NCBI RefSeq assembly: GCF_000829905.1
Contig: NZ_CDPP01000004.1
Coordinates: 210,001 to 274,000, forward strand
Direction: 5' to 3'
Origin: Beduini massiliensis
Lineage (GTDB): Bacteria > Bacillota_I > Bacilli_A > Erysipelotrichales > Coprobacillaceae
DNA length: 64,000 nt
Made by a program: the position numbers and the translations under genes. The notes beneath the pieces were generated by a model that saw only the letters and a list, made by a program, of their open reading frames with translations, was not told the origin of the DNA and did no database searches. Below, one piece after another: positions 8,704 to 17,411 of this stretch (positions are counted from its first letter, which is position 1; every line of letters starts with the position of its first letter).

Positions 8704-8925
8704 TTATTCCACGATAATCATGGAAGCATCTGCCTTACGTAATGATAATTCATAACCACGTACAGTCACTTCTACCGGATCACCTAAGGGTGCTACTTTT
8801 CTTACAAAAATCTCAACACCTTTGGTTATTCCCATATCCATGATACGTCGCTTAACCGGTCCTTCACCTTCCAGCCTTATCACTTTTACAGTGTCACCGC
8901 ACTTGATTTCTTTTAATGTTCTCAT
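8704..8925 (-). CDS. feoA: FeoA-like SH3-fold protein (second copy)
   Basis: A 73-residue FeoA domain (MRTLKEIKCGDTVKVIRL, later KRRIMDMGITKG and a closing MIIVE). FeoA proteins are small cytoplasmic SH3-like partners of FeoB and are needed for Fe(II) uptake. The start at 8925 follows GGGGGA; the frame is open for 24 more codons, but that extension overlaps the upstream feoA gene and has no ribosome site. The Leu-Gly-X-Gly pattern (here MGITKG) is the typical core of the domain. It sits between another feoA and feoB in one operon. Confidence 0.93.
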   Translation of the reverse strand: MRTLKEIKCGDTVKVIRLEGEGPVKRRIMDMGITKGVEIFVRKVAPLGDPVEVTVRGYELSLRKADASMIIVE

Positions 8926-8935
8926 GTAAATCCCC

Positions 8936-9157
8936 CTATCTAACCATGATTTTATTTGCCATATCCTTACCGATAGCAACTCTTGAATCTTTGACATTAA
9001 CGATCATATTTCCACCTATTTCGGAAACAACCATCACTGTTCCCCCCGGTACGAAACCAAGATTTTCTAAAAAACGGCGCGTCTCCTCTTTACCGCCAAT
9101 CTTACAAATAACGTTGGGTTCCCCAATTTTCACCATACTCAAAGGCATCATCTTCAT
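8936..9157 (-). CDS. feoA: FeoA-like SH3-fold protein (first copy)
   Basis: A 73-residue FeoA domain, first gene of the feo operon. The pattern KEETRRFLENLGFVPGGTV, followed by a VKDSRVAIGKDMANKIMV end, is typical of FeoA. It is only distantly similar to the next feoA, so the tandem pair is an old duplication or two recruited subtypes. The exact start is uncertain: MKMMPLS or MMPLS, both preceded by a purine-rich AAAGAAAGAAGATG stretch rather than a clear Shine-Dalgarno. Its promoter overlaps a palindromic operator (9178-9211). Confidence 0.9.
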   Translation of the reverse strand: MKMMPLSMVKIGEPNVICKIGGKEETRRFLENLGFVPGGTVMVVSEIGGNMIVNVKDSRVAIGKDMANKIMVR

Positions 9158-9177
9158 CTTCTTTCTTTTTTTTACTA

Positions 9178-9211
9178 ATGTTAGTATATTCTAACATCGT
9201 CCGGTTGTCAA
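9178..9211 (-). promoter_or_regulatory. feo operon promoter overlapped by an iron-type palindromic operator
   Basis: On the minus strand TTGACA (9211-9206) and TATACT (9188-9183) are 17 bases apart, a near-ideal sigma-A promoter. The -10 lies inside the 20-base palindrome ATGTTAG-N6-CTAACAT (9178-9197). This arrangement fits repression by a DtxR-family regulator with Fe(II) or Mn(II). The regulator gene is not in the window. Confidence 0.7.
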
Positions 9212-9261
9212 GTCATTTTGTTAGAAAGAGATAACTTTTAAAATGAATTTTCGTTCTAAAC

Positions 9262-9292
9262 TAAAAAAGTTCACAGATTACTCTATGAACTT
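9262..9292 (-). terminator. Intrinsic terminator after the flotillin gene
   Basis: On the minus strand GTTCATAGA / TCTGTGAAC pairs around GTAA with one mismatch, followed by TTTTTTAG. Confidence 0.75.
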
Positions 9293-9299
9293 CTCTTCA

Positions 9300-10760
9300 T
9301 TACTTATCGTCATCGTTTCCTTGATCTGTCATTTTTCCACCTAAAAAGCCTACAATGGCACTTTTCAAATCAATTCCAATCGATTCATTCATTCCTTCGC
9401 TGACTTGAGTCGCTGTTTTTACGATATCTGATACGAGTTTTGCACTGTTTCCTTCACCATACATCGTAATCTTATCTACTTTTTCTAATGGTTTAGCGGC
9501 GGCTTCCACTGCTTTAGGCAGCATATTGAAGTACATTTCCATCACTGCTGCTTCTCCATATTTCTTCATGGCCTCTGCTTTTTTATTCAAAGCTTCTGCT
9601 TCTGCAACCCCTTTTGCTTCAATTGCTTTTGCTTCAGCTTCCCCTTTTGCGGCAATCCCGGCAGCTTCCTGCTCCATTTGATACTTCACCGCTTCAGCAT
9701 CGGCTTTCTTAGCTTCGGCTTCTCTTTGTTTTTCAAAGAGTTTGGCTTCTGCATCTTTTTGACGTTTATACAGTTCCGCATCAGCTTTTTGTTGTGAAGC
9801 AAACTTTTCCGCTTCCGCCTGTTTTCTGATCTCCGCATCCAAGCTTTGTTCTTTGACTTCTACTTCTTTACGTTTTAATTCAATCTCTTTTTCCTGCTTC
9901 ATGATATTGGCATCCGCAGTTGCTACTTCAATGGATTTACGAGATTGTTCTTCTTGAATTCTATAAGCTGCATCAGCTTCGGCTTGCTTTGCATCGGCAA
10001 TCTTTTTCAATTCCGCTTGTTTGATTGCTAATTCATTATTACGTTCAGCAATCTTTGTTTCGGCATCAACCTTTGCGTCATTGGCTTCCTGAGAAGCTTT
10101 CGCCTGTGCCTGAGCAATATCTCTTTCACTGACAGCACGGGAAATAGCGGCATTCTTTTGAATCTTAACGATATTGTCAACCCCTAAGTTCTCAATTACC
10201 CCATTTCCATCTACAAAATTCTGAACATTAAAAGAGACAATATCTAATCCCATTTTCGCTAAATCAGGTTCTGCATTTTCTTTGACCAGCTCTGCAAACT
10301 TTTGACGATCGGATACCATTTCTTCAAGGTTCATACGTCCTACGATTTCACGCATGTTCCCTTCCAATACTTCTCTTGCAACATTGGCGATATATTCCAC
10401 CGGTTTATTTAAAAAGTTCTGAGCCGCCAGATTTAAACGATCCGGATCATCGCTGATTTTAATATTAACAGCTGCATCTACATTAATGTTGATATAATCC
10501 GCTGTTGGTACCGCATTTGATGTTTTAACATCAATCGGGATTAACTGTAAATTCAATTCATCTTTCTTTTCTAAGAAAGGTATTTTGATCCCCGCTTTCC
10601 CAATTAATACTTTAGGTTGTTTTCTTAACCCGGAAATAATGTAAGCCGTATCCGGAGAAGCCTTCACATACCCTGTAACTACGATAACCACGACTAAAAC
10701 GAAAACAATAATGCCAATAATGACCGGCAGATTGCTTGTCAGCATATCCATAATCTCCAT
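9300..10760 (-). CDS. floT: Flotillin-like membrane scaffold protein
   Basis: A 486-residue flotillin. An N-terminal transmembrane or hairpin segment (LPVIIGIIVFVLVVVIVVTG) is followed by an SPFH/band 7 domain (about residues 35-230) and a long Ala/Glu/Lys-rich coiled coil (about 230-400; AEAKAIEAKGVAEAEAL), then a short C-terminal region. Flotillins form membrane assemblies that organise functional microdomains in Firmicutes. Start 10760 is chosen because AGGGAGGG lies six bases upstream; an ATG two codons earlier touches that site. It is a single gene with its own terminator. No NfeD-like (YuaF) partner gene is visible beside it, unlike the Bacillus yuaFGI arrangement. The gene symbol follows the Bacillus homologue. 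Confidence 0.9.
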   Translation of the reverse strand: MEIMDMLTSNLPVIIGIIVFVLVVVIVVTGYVKASPDTAYIISGLRKQPKVLIGKAGIKIPFLEKKDELNLQLIPIDVKTSNAVPTADYININVDAAVNIKISDDPDRLNLAAQNFLNKPVEYIANVAREVLEGNMREIVGRMNLEEMVSDRQKFAELVKENAEPDLAKMGLDIVSFNVQNFVDGNGVIENLGVDNIVKIQKNAAISRAVSERDIAQAQAKASQEANDAKVDAETKIAERNNELAIKQAELKKIADAKQAEADAAYRIQEEQSRKSIEVATADANIMKQEKEIELKRKEVEVKEQSLDAEIRKQAEAEKFASQQKADAELYKRQKDAEAKLFEKQREAEAKKADAEAVKYQMEQEAAGIAAKGEAEAKAIEAKGVAEAEALNKKAEAMKKYGEAAVMEMYFNMLPKAVEAAAKPLEKVDKITMYGEGNSAKLVSDIVKTATQVSEGMNESIGIDLKSAIVGFLGGKMTDQGNDDDK

Positions 10761-10923
10761 GTCCATCCCTCCCTTTTCTTATCTTTATTTTACCATTTTT
10801 CTTTTTATTAGGGCAACAAATATCGACAAAACTCGTCTGGTGATCTTTATGCCTTTTATTATATATTCAATCCTTTTCATAAAAATACTCTCTTTTCTTT
10901 AAGAAATCCATTGCAAATAAGAG

Positions 10924-10978
10924 TCTATGAATCATAGAACCTCATTTGATTGACGAATCTTTATTTAGCCGATATTCT
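10924..10978 (+). promoter_or_regulatory. Putative promoter and palindromic operator of the HTH membrane regulator
   Basis: A perfect 7-1-7 palindrome, TCTATGA-A-TCATAGA (10924-10938), lies 11 bases upstream of TTGACG (10950-10955), which is 17 bases from TATTCT (10973-10978). The palindrome may bind the product of the following HTH gene or another regulator. Confidence 0.4.
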
Positions 10979-10998
10979 GTAAGTAGGGAGGGGTTCTT

Positions 10999-12111
10999 AT
11001 GACAACCAATGAATTCAGTAAATTAATCAAAGAAAGACGCACTCAATTACACCTTACACAAAAGGAATTAGCTGATCTTCTGCACGTATCCAATAAAACG
11101 ATTTCACGCTGGGAAACCGGCAGTGGCTATCCGGATATCGAAACCATTCCCCATCTTGCCAAAATCTTAGAATTGGATTATGAACAACTGCTCGATGGCA
11201 ATCAATATATTGCGAAAAAGGAAAAACAAAAGAAAAAACGCTATCAATACATGATTGGCGTTCTATGTTTCTTATGCTTTTGGCTCACTGTTTTATATTA
11301 TCGTGATTCAAGAGGTTTTCAAAGTAAGTATACCAATAAAAATTTACTGGTCAGCGGCGATATGGTCAATAAAGCAAGTTTAAATTATCGGTCACCTGTA
11401 AAGCCAGTAGGTCGAAATGACATAGCAATCAGTAACGCTTATTTGAATGTTTATGATACCCACAAACACACTCAGTTTTTAAAAAACATAAAAGTAGATC
11501 AGCTCATTAAAATTGCAAATGAAGAATTGAACGCTGTATCCAATTTAAAATGGTGTGCCACCCTGCATTTTACATACCAAAAGGAAGCTTTATTAAAAAT
11601 TCATATCTATCAAGATGAGCAAAGAACCTATTTTCTATTTAATCAAAACGGTAATTATATGGATTTTAGTACAGGGGATCTCTATTACTATGATGGTATG
11701 CTCGAGATTGGATTAGAGATGTTCGCTGATGACTTAAGTCATTATAACTTTGAACACATCATCGATAATCAAAGTGAAGTTTTAAAAGAAGTCGATAAAG
11801 CTACACGTTTGACTTTATTGAAAGAACTGCTCGCAAAGCCTAACTTTCTCTTTGAAGAAGACACATTGATTGTAAATGATCCATCAAATAAGAAACAATA
11901 TTTGATCGTCATCGGTCAAGCCTTAGATTATACAAAGATCAACACCGAATATGAAAAAGGAGATTTAACAATTAAAATCAGAGGAAACAATGTCCTTCTT
12001 GCCAATAAGTACATCCATGTATTTGAAATTACTCAGCAAGCAAAATCGATCAGCATCTATATCAATGATGAGAGTGCGATCATATCCAAGGAGGAAATTT
12101 ATCCTGAATAA
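10999..12111 (+). CDS. Membrane-anchored XRE-family HTH regulator
   Basis: A 370-residue protein. Residues 5-66 are a Cro/C1-type helix-turn-helix (LTQKELADLLHVSNKTISRWE). A basic stretch (KKEKQKKKRYQ, about 75-85) is followed by one transmembrane helix (YMIGVLCFLCFWLTVLYY, about 85-103), leaving some 265 residues outside the cell. The outer domain is not recognised. The layout is a one-component regulator that may read an envelope signal. The start has an AGGGAGGGG ribosome site. The gene converges with the acyltransferase gene, with 11 bases between their stops and no clear terminator. It resembles, but is unrelated beyond the HTH to, the HTH-PurM protein at 4699. Confidence 0.78.
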   Translation: MTTNEFSKLIKERRTQLHLTQKELADLLHVSNKTISRWETGSGYPDIETIPHLAKILELDYEQLLDGNQYIAKKEKQKKKRYQYMIGVLCFLCFWLTVLYYRDSRGFQSKYTNKNLLVSGDMVNKASLNYRSPVKPVGRNDIAISNAYLNVYDTHKHTQFLKNIKVDQLIKIANEELNAVSNLKWCATLHFTYQKEALLKIHIYQDEQRTYFLFNQNGNYMDFSTGDLYYYDGMLEIGLEMFADDLSHYNFEHIIDNQSEVLKEVDKATRLTLLKELLAKPNFLFEEDTLIVNDPSNKKQYLIVIGQALDYTKINTEYEKGDLTIKIRGNNVLLANKYIHVFEITQQAKSISIYINDESAIISKEEIYPE

Positions 12112-12122
12112 GATACCTTAAA

Positions 12123-13364
12123 TCAAATGGGCAATCGTTTGCAGTACCGTTTCAAAAGGATAAAGAGATAAGAAACAATATGTGTAAACAATAAAATGAC
12201 CGCAATCTGATAATATGGATCTGTTTCTATGCTTAAGATGTGAAATACTGAAAAACATAACGCAATAACAGCCGGATGAACCAAGTAATAATATTTAGAT
12301 AAATCTCGATATGGGAGATTTATCTTTTTTTCTTTCTTACGGGTCAAGTATAAAGTAAAGATGAACAAATAGTACGTTAAAGGTATACAGGAAAGCAAAA
12401 TATTGCTGTTGAGACGATCAAAATCATGCAGAATAATTGCCTCAAACACTAGAAAAAACATCGAAATGATCAATTTGGATACGCAGTGTTCTGAATAAAG
12501 TTCTTTCTTTTTCCCCATACAATATCCTAATACTACATAAAACAAGCCAAAGAAAAGAAAGTTTCGGGTCGTAAAGAATACCTTATAATAGAAAGTAATC
12601 ACCTGCTGAATGGTCAATGGTAAAACTCCATAGTAAGTCTCCGTTGCTCCAAAAAGCAATAAAACAAAAGATAAGATCAATAGATTTTTTACCGGGAAAC
12701 GTTCTTTCCATTTTCCTAGTACCAGCAATGACAGCATAACTGCAGGGAAGTACCATAAATGATAATAAACTCCTGTATAAACTAATGTTATGATCAAGAC
12801 CAGCGGAGATGACACAACAAGCAACACCATCAAGATTGGTGTCGAGAGCTGCAGATTGTTCAAATAACCTTGAATCGTTGGTAAGTAGCGAATCGCATCA
12901 TGAATTAATATCGGAATATAAAGCACGCTCCAGGTTAAATATAAAGGGATCATTTTAGCTATATGTCCTTTGATATAATTCGTCTGATTTTTTTCTTTAA
13001 TGGCTGTAAAATAACCGGTAATCAAAAAAAACAATGGGACACATACCCGGGTAATGATATTATTAAAAGCGAGGTCAAGAGGGTTAGAGTAATCAAAAAA
13101 AGGACGTAAATGCAAAATAATAATTAATACAGCACAAAGATACTTTAAAACATCTAAATTGTTGTAGTTCATTCTATGATGCTGATAATTATTATCCATA
13201 CTTTTTTGAAGGCGAATACCGATCAGGCTAAACCCAATTATCATAGCTAAAATCACCCACGGGTTTCCAAAACCATTCTCTATTTGAAAAACATTGATCC
13301 ATTTTAAAATCAAAATAAGCATCGATACAACAATTACAATTACTATTTCATTCTTATACTTCAT
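12123..13364 (-). CDS. Acyltransferase 3 family integral membrane protein
   Basis: A 413-residue polytopic membrane protein with about ten hydrophobic segments. A motif near residue 70 (LDVLKYLCAVLIIILHLRPF) and VPLFFLITGYF near residue 110 match the start of acyltransferase-3 (OafA/WecH-like) proteins, which transfer acyl groups to surface glycans or lipids. The His in the first motif is the expected catalytic-type residue. Two hydrophobic segments and a short loop precede the domain. The substrate cannot be told. Ribosome site is weak (GGAT before TTGAATG). It stands alone between the membrane HTH gene and the esterase gene. Confidence 0.75.
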   Translation of the reverse strand: MKYKNEIVIVIVVSMLILILKWINVFQIENGFGNPWVILAMIIGFSLIGIRLQKSMDNNYQHHRMNYNNLDVLKYLCAVLIIILHLRPFFDYSNPLDLAFNNIITRVCVPLFFLITGYFTAIKEKNQTNYIKGHIAKMIPLYLTWSVLYIPILIHDAIRYLPTIQGYLNNLQLSTPILMVLLVVSSPLVLIITLVYTGVYYHLWYFPAVMLSLLVLGKWKERFPVKNLLILSFVLLLFGATETYYGVLPLTIQQVITFYYKVFFTTRNFLFFGLFYVVLGYCMGKKKELYSEHCVSKLIISMFFLVFEAIILHDFDRLNSNILLSCIPLTYYLFIFTLYLTRKKEKKINLPYRDLSKYYYLVHPAVIALCFSVFHILSIETDPYYQIAVILLFTHIVSYLFILLKRYCKRLPI

Positions 13365-13486
13365 TCAACACATATCCAACTTTCATTATAAATTATCATA
13401 ATTACTTACTAATATATAATGAATATGTCTTTTTGTCATCTTATTTTTTATTCAGCTATCGATTGTTCCCTTTAAAAGTATAAAAA

Positions 13487-13516
13487 AAGAGTATCATTTT
13501 ACATGATGACTCTCAT
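13487..13516 (-). terminator. Intrinsic terminator after the esterase gene
   Basis: On the minus strand an imperfect hairpin, GAGTCATCAT / ATGATACTC, is followed by TTTTTTTATAC. Confidence 0.6.
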
Positions 13517-13564
13517 TCATTTTGTTTTCATAACAAAGAATACAGTTTATATTACCGTTATTAA

Positions 13565-14959
13565 TTATAATTTATATACTTGATTGGGAAAACGATCACA
13601 TACTTCATCTTCAATCATTTCAACATGACTTGGACGGTCCCAAATCATCTGACAATGCATTTGGTTTAATGGCTTCCAGTTTTCGATATTTGGTTTACCT
13701 TCTTCAACAAATGACAGATAGGCTTCTTTAATCTGATCACCTAATTCTACAATTTCGCTTTTATCTTGAGTATTGGGAAAATATTTCTCCAGCTTTGCTC
13801 TCGGTTCAAACGAAAGGATATGATCCATACAATGACATGCCGGCAGAAACTCTGTGCTGTATTGCCAGACCGTACTGCCATTATTGGTTAAAATTTTACC
13901 CAAACGATAGCTATATGTACGATACATATAATCAGACAGCACTTTGACCCAAGCCTCTTCTTCACTATAGGTTGTCATTAAAGTTTTAGCATCCTCAATG
14001 GCAATCTTTGCATTTTGACCAAATAATTCTCTGGCAATTTGCTTACCGTAAAGCTGAAAATCAATGCCCATCATCTTAAAAAAGGTCAGTTCATGCTTGG
14101 AACTGCCAATGATGGCTTTCCCCTGCCAATAGTCTTTAGATTCAAGTTTTTCATAAAAGTCAACAGGAATAACGATACCATCAGCAACCGGTCCAAAAAC
14201 ACAGGTACTGCCAAATCCTTCACATAACGCTTTTTGTCCTTTCAATAGTTCAGATACCGGCATTGTCAGTAAATCACGAACATCATTGATCTTCATGATT
14301 TTTTTATAGCGATCGGTAATCTTTTGGGCAGTTTGCATATCACGAACACTTTGTGCAGCCCCACTGACTAAAATTACCTGCTGAAAATACTGTTTAGCCT
14401 GAAGATGCATCATGATGGCACCTAATGACTTTGCGCCTGCTGAGCTGCCTAGAACCGTAACCTTATTAGGATCTCCGCCGAATTGATAAATATGGTCGTG
14501 AATCCATTTTAACGCTGCAATTTGATCCAATGTTCCATTATTCCCCGATGCCGAAAACTCCTCTTTCCCTAAATAAAGATAGCCTAACACACCTAAACGA
14601 TAGTTAATCGTTACATAGACAAACTTCCTATTCCCAATGACATGATGGGGATCCATTTTCTGATTGCTGCCGCTTTGAAATGCTCCCCCATGAATTTCAA
14701 CTAAAACAGGCAGCGTCCCATCTAAAGAAGGTGTATAAATATTCAGATTCAAACCATCTTCACTGCATTCTGTTTCCGTATCTCCTTCCACAATTTGAGC
14801 GACTTTATCACGAAAATGGGTACAATCTAATATCCCATCCCAAGATATACTGTGTGGTGCTTTAAAGCGTTCTGCTACAGCATAGGGGATTCCTTTGAAT
14901 AAATATAAACCATTTTCCTTATATCCTTTTATTTTCCCAAACTTTGTTTCAATGATCAT
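13565..14959 (-). CDS. Type B carboxylesterase/lipase family protein
   Basis: A 464-residue alpha/beta hydrolase of the para-nitrobenzyl esterase/cholinesterase family. Visible motifs are the oxyanion-hole HGGAF (residues 90-94), the conserved NYRLG segment, the nucleophile elbow GSSAG (171-175, Ser173) and FKGIPYA near the N-terminus. No signal peptide is seen, so it is probably cytoplasmic. The start at 14959 follows TAGGAGAG; an earlier in-frame TTG would overlap that site. It is divergently arranged with a LysR regulator gene, the usual layout when the regulator controls the enzyme. The natural substrate is unknown. Confidence 0.9.
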   Translation of the reverse strand: MIIETKFGKIKGYKENGLYLFKGIPYAVAERFKAPHSISWDGILDCTHFRDKVAQIVEGDTETECSEDGLNLNIYTPSLDGTLPVLVEIHGGAFQSGSNQKMDPHHVIGNRKFVYVTINYRLGVLGYLYLGKEEFSASGNNGTLDQIAALKWIHDHIYQFGGDPNKVTVLGSSAGAKSLGAIMMHLQAKQYFQQVILVSGAAQSVRDMQTAQKITDRYKKIMKINDVRDLLTMPVSELLKGQKALCEGFGSTCVFGPVADGIVIPVDFYEKLESKDYWQGKAIIGSSKHELTFFKMMGIDFQLYGKQIARELFGQNAKIAIEDAKTLMTTYSEEEAWVKVLSDYMYRTYSYRLGKILTNNGSTVWQYSTEFLPACHCMDHILSFEPRAKLEKYFPNTQDKSEIVELGDQIKEAYLSFVEEGKPNIENWKPLNQMHCQMIWDRPSHVEMIEDEVCDRFPNQVYKL

Positions 14960-15035
14960 TTTCTTATCTCTCCTATTCAATTGCTTAAATCTTCGGTTTC
15001 CTTTATACTTTATTATAATGAAAGAGGGAAAGCAT

Positions 15036-15905
15036 ATGGAATTACTACAATTATACTATTTTATGCAGGTAGCCAAAAAGGAAAATATGAGCCAAGTCGC
15101 TAAAGACCTGCATATTGCTCAGCCGTCGCTAAGCCAGACGATCAAACGTTTAGAAAACGAACTGGATACCCCCTTATTTGATCGTCAAGGGAAACATCTT
15201 CAATTAAATGAATACGGTCGGATCGTTGAACGTTATGGTCAGCATATTTTTACTGCACTTGAGAATATTCAAAGTGAGATTGCCGATTTGAAAGGTATAA
15301 ACCATTCAACCGTTTCTCTTAAAATTCAAGCGGCATCTTCTCTTCTGCCTGATTTACTCAAAACATTCCGCCAACGTCATCCGGATATTCATTTCATGAT
15401 CAGTCAATCTACAAGTAATCAACCCTTCCCTAACGAAAGTAATCTTACGCTTTATGCAGCACGTCAGGCTAATACCAACGATTATCTTTTACTTAAAGAG
15501 CGCTTGGTAGCAATCTTACCGATTGATCATCCGCTCGCTTCCAAAGAAAGTATTGCTTTACAGGATCTAAAAGAGGATTTATTTATCAGTCTGGACCCTC
15601 AAAGTAATCTGTATGAACTGCTTCATTATTACTGTCAGCAATGTCATTTTGAACCTAATATCCATCTTTACAGTGATAATCCCAATACATTTCGTGAATT
15701 ATTGAATCTTGGCATGGATGTGGCTTTGATTCCGGAAATCACATGGAAACAGGATATTTATCCCCATTTAGTCATCAAGCCTATTCATGATATCGATTGT
15801 TTTCGCTATATTTATCTGCATTGGCAAAAAGATCAATATCAAAGCAGCTCCGCTAAAGCCCTAACTGCACATATTATAGAGTATTTTCAACAGTTTACCA
15901 AATAA
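15036..15905 (+). CDS. LysR-family transcriptional regulator
   Basis: A 289-residue LysR regulator with an N-terminal winged HTH (MELLQLYYFMQVAKKENMS, then AKDLHIAQPSLSQTIKRLE) and a periplasmic-binding-like effector domain (about 90-289). The start is the ATG at 15036 after AAAGAGGGA; 47 further in-frame codons upstream are hydrophobic and overlap the promoter region, so they were left out. It is divergent from the esterase gene with about 75 bases between starts, and its 3' end overlaps the convergent AEC transporter gene by 11 bases. It probably controls one or both neighbours in response to a small molecule. Confidence 0.92.
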   Translation: MELLQLYYFMQVAKKENMSQVAKDLHIAQPSLSQTIKRLENELDTPLFDRQGKHLQLNEYGRIVERYGQHIFTALENIQSEIADLKGINHSTVSLKIQAASSLLPDLLKTFRQRHPDIHFMISQSTSNQPFPNESNLTLYAARQANTNDYLLLKERLVAILPIDHPLASKESIALQDLKEDLFISLDPQSNLYELLHYYCQQCHFEPNIHLYSDNPNTFRELLNLGMDVALIPEITWKQDIYPHLVIKPIHDIDCFRYIYLHWQKDQYQSSSAKALTAHIIEYFQQFTK

Positions 15906-16806
15906 TATCCGCAAGCATCATGATCATTGGCAGCGTAAGAATAGAACACAACGTGCTTAAACATACAATCCGTACTGCTTGTTTATAATCTTGATTATGT
16001 ATTTGTGCAAAGATGGCAACATTAGACCCGATCGGGGTAGAAGCGACAATTAAAATTGCCATTTTCATAGTCTGATAGGTATTAGGAACAAAAAACAATA
16101 TCCCCAATGTCAGCAAAGGAATGACAAGCAGTCGCACGATACTGCTTAAATAAGCATAACGGTTTGTCACGATTTCTTTCCATGAGACTTGAGCTAAATA
16201 AGTGCCTAAACTAAACATCGCAAGCGGTGCATTCAGACTGGCGATTCCTTGAATACTGCTGCTGACGATCATTGGCACCTGTATACGACAAACAAATAAA
16301 ATAAGTCCGACTGCTAAACTGATTAAAATTGGATTGGTAAATATTTTCTTTAACGAGATGGCTTTTTTATTTTTAGTAATCACAAAAACACCATATGTCC
16401 ATTGCAATAGATTAAGCAATGCAACAAAAGCAGATACATAAAAGACCGCTTCATCACCATATAAGGCAGAAACTAAAGGAATTCCGATAAAACCGGCATT
16501 GGAAAAAGACGCCCCAAAATTTTCAATGGGTCTTTTTTTGAAAACGAATTGGGAAACAATCATGGCTAATAAAAGTGCCGCTAAAGAAAAACCGAAAGCA
16601 ATTCCTAAGCCTTTTAAACGTTCCGTGGTCATTTCATTTAAAAAGGCTTTAATCACAACGGCTGGCATAACAGCATAGATCAATATATTTCCTAAAGCCT
16701 TACTTCCTTCCATGGATAGCTTTTTTGTTTTAAACAAGAGTACGCCAATAAACATGAAGATAAACATAATCGTGATTTGCTGAAATAAAATTGAGACAAG
16801 CTTCAT
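15895..16806 (-). CDS. AEC-family transporter (auxin efflux carrier/malate permease type)
   Basis: A 303-residue membrane protein with about ten transmembrane helices in two repeats. Diagnostic pieces are the early MFIGVLLFKTKKLSMEG, SFSNAGFIGIPLV in the middle and ASTPIGSNVAIFAQ near the end, all typical of AEC transporters (malate or other organic acid carriers). Start 16806 is preferred because AAAGGAGG lies seven bases before that ATG; another ATG two codons earlier is too close. It converges on the LysR gene with an 11-base overlap. The substrate is unknown; a link to the esterase product is possible but not shown. Confidence 0.88.
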   Translation of the reverse strand: MKLVSILFQQITIMFIFMFIGVLLFKTKKLSMEGSKALGNILIYAVMPAVVIKAFLNEMTTERLKGLGIAFGFSLAALLLAMIVSQFVFKKRPIENFGASFSNAGFIGIPLVSALYGDEAVFYVSAFVALLNLLQWTYGVFVITKNKKAISLKKIFTNPILISLAVGLILFVCRIQVPMIVSSSIQGIASLNAPLAMFSLGTYLAQVSWKEIVTNRYAYLSSIVRLLVIPLLTLGILFFVPNTYQTMKMAILIVASTPIGSNVAIFAQIHNQDYKQAVRIVCLSTLCSILTLPMIMMLADIIW

Positions 16807-16929
16807 ACTCATTCCTCCTTTAACCCTATTATATACAAACGCTTTCATAATATAAAATATATATATGATTATATATTTATAGGTTTAAATCTATATAAAA
16901 CAAAAAGCTGAACAATGAAATAGCTTCTG

Positions 16930-17331
16930 CTATTTTCTTGCTGCAGCTTGTTTGTGGATACTTTCCGTACCTGCTTCCAATGCCTTTTTATAATACTGAC
17001 ATTTATGTTCAATTGTTTTCATTGATTTTTCAAGTTCTGCCATTTGTGCTTCAACAATCCGTTTTCTTTCTAAAAACATGTCATAACGCTGCTGCAAAGT
17101 GGCATCTCCTTCTGCACACCAAATACTAAATTGCTTAATATCTTTAATTGGCATACCGGTATTTTTTAAACACTCAATAATCCCAAGCATTCCCAAATCA
17201 GATTCAGAAAATACTCTCACTCCTGAACTCTTTCTTTCAATAAAGGGCAATAAACCCTCTTTATCATAATAACGAATCGTTGAACTGGGTAAATTCAATT
17301 TTTCCGCAACCTGTCCTATTGTATATCCCAT
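16930..17331 (-). CDS. MerR-family transcriptional regulator
   Basis: A 133-residue MerR regulator: winged HTH MGYTIGQVAEKLNLPSSTIRYYDKEG, wing region, then a dimerisation coiled coil (about 78-122). It resembles the AdhR/YfmP-like group. There is no Cys cluster for metal binding: the two Cys (residues about 54 and 68) and the coiled-coil Cys do not form the known MerR/CueR pattern, so an electrophile or organic effector is likelier. Upstream, TTGACA (17390-17385, minus strand) is followed by a long spacer, as often seen for MerR targets. A weak hairpin (AAATAGC / GCTATTT) covers the stop codon. No obvious target gene is adjacent, so it may regulate itself or a distant gene. Confidence 0.88.
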   Translation of the reverse strand: MGYTIGQVAEKLNLPSSTIRYYDKEGLLPFIERKSSGVRVFSESDLGMLGIIECLKNTGMPIKDIKQFSIWCAEGDATLQQRYDMFLERKRIVEAQMAELEKSMKTIEHKCQYYKKALEAGTESIHKQAAARK

Positions 17332-17411
17332 AATATCCTCCGTTTAAATAAATCTATATAACGATTATCATTAAACTAAGGAAATGTCAAGAAAAGATAG
17401 TCTTTATCTTA

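Noticed and set aside
9600-10080. Repetitive Ala/Glu/Lys-rich sequence as a DNA repeat
   Set aside because: It is the normal coiled-coil part of a flotillin; the bases are not a tandem repeat.
14895-15035. Hydrophobic N-terminal extension of the LysR regulator
   Set aside because: It overlaps the divergent esterase start and promoter region, and LysR proteins begin at the HTH. ATG at 15036 has a ribosome site.
16849-16929. AT-rich palindromic stretch (TATATA) as a regulatory site
   Set aside because: Low-complexity AT repeats pair by chance; no promoter-type spacing or recurring motif was found.
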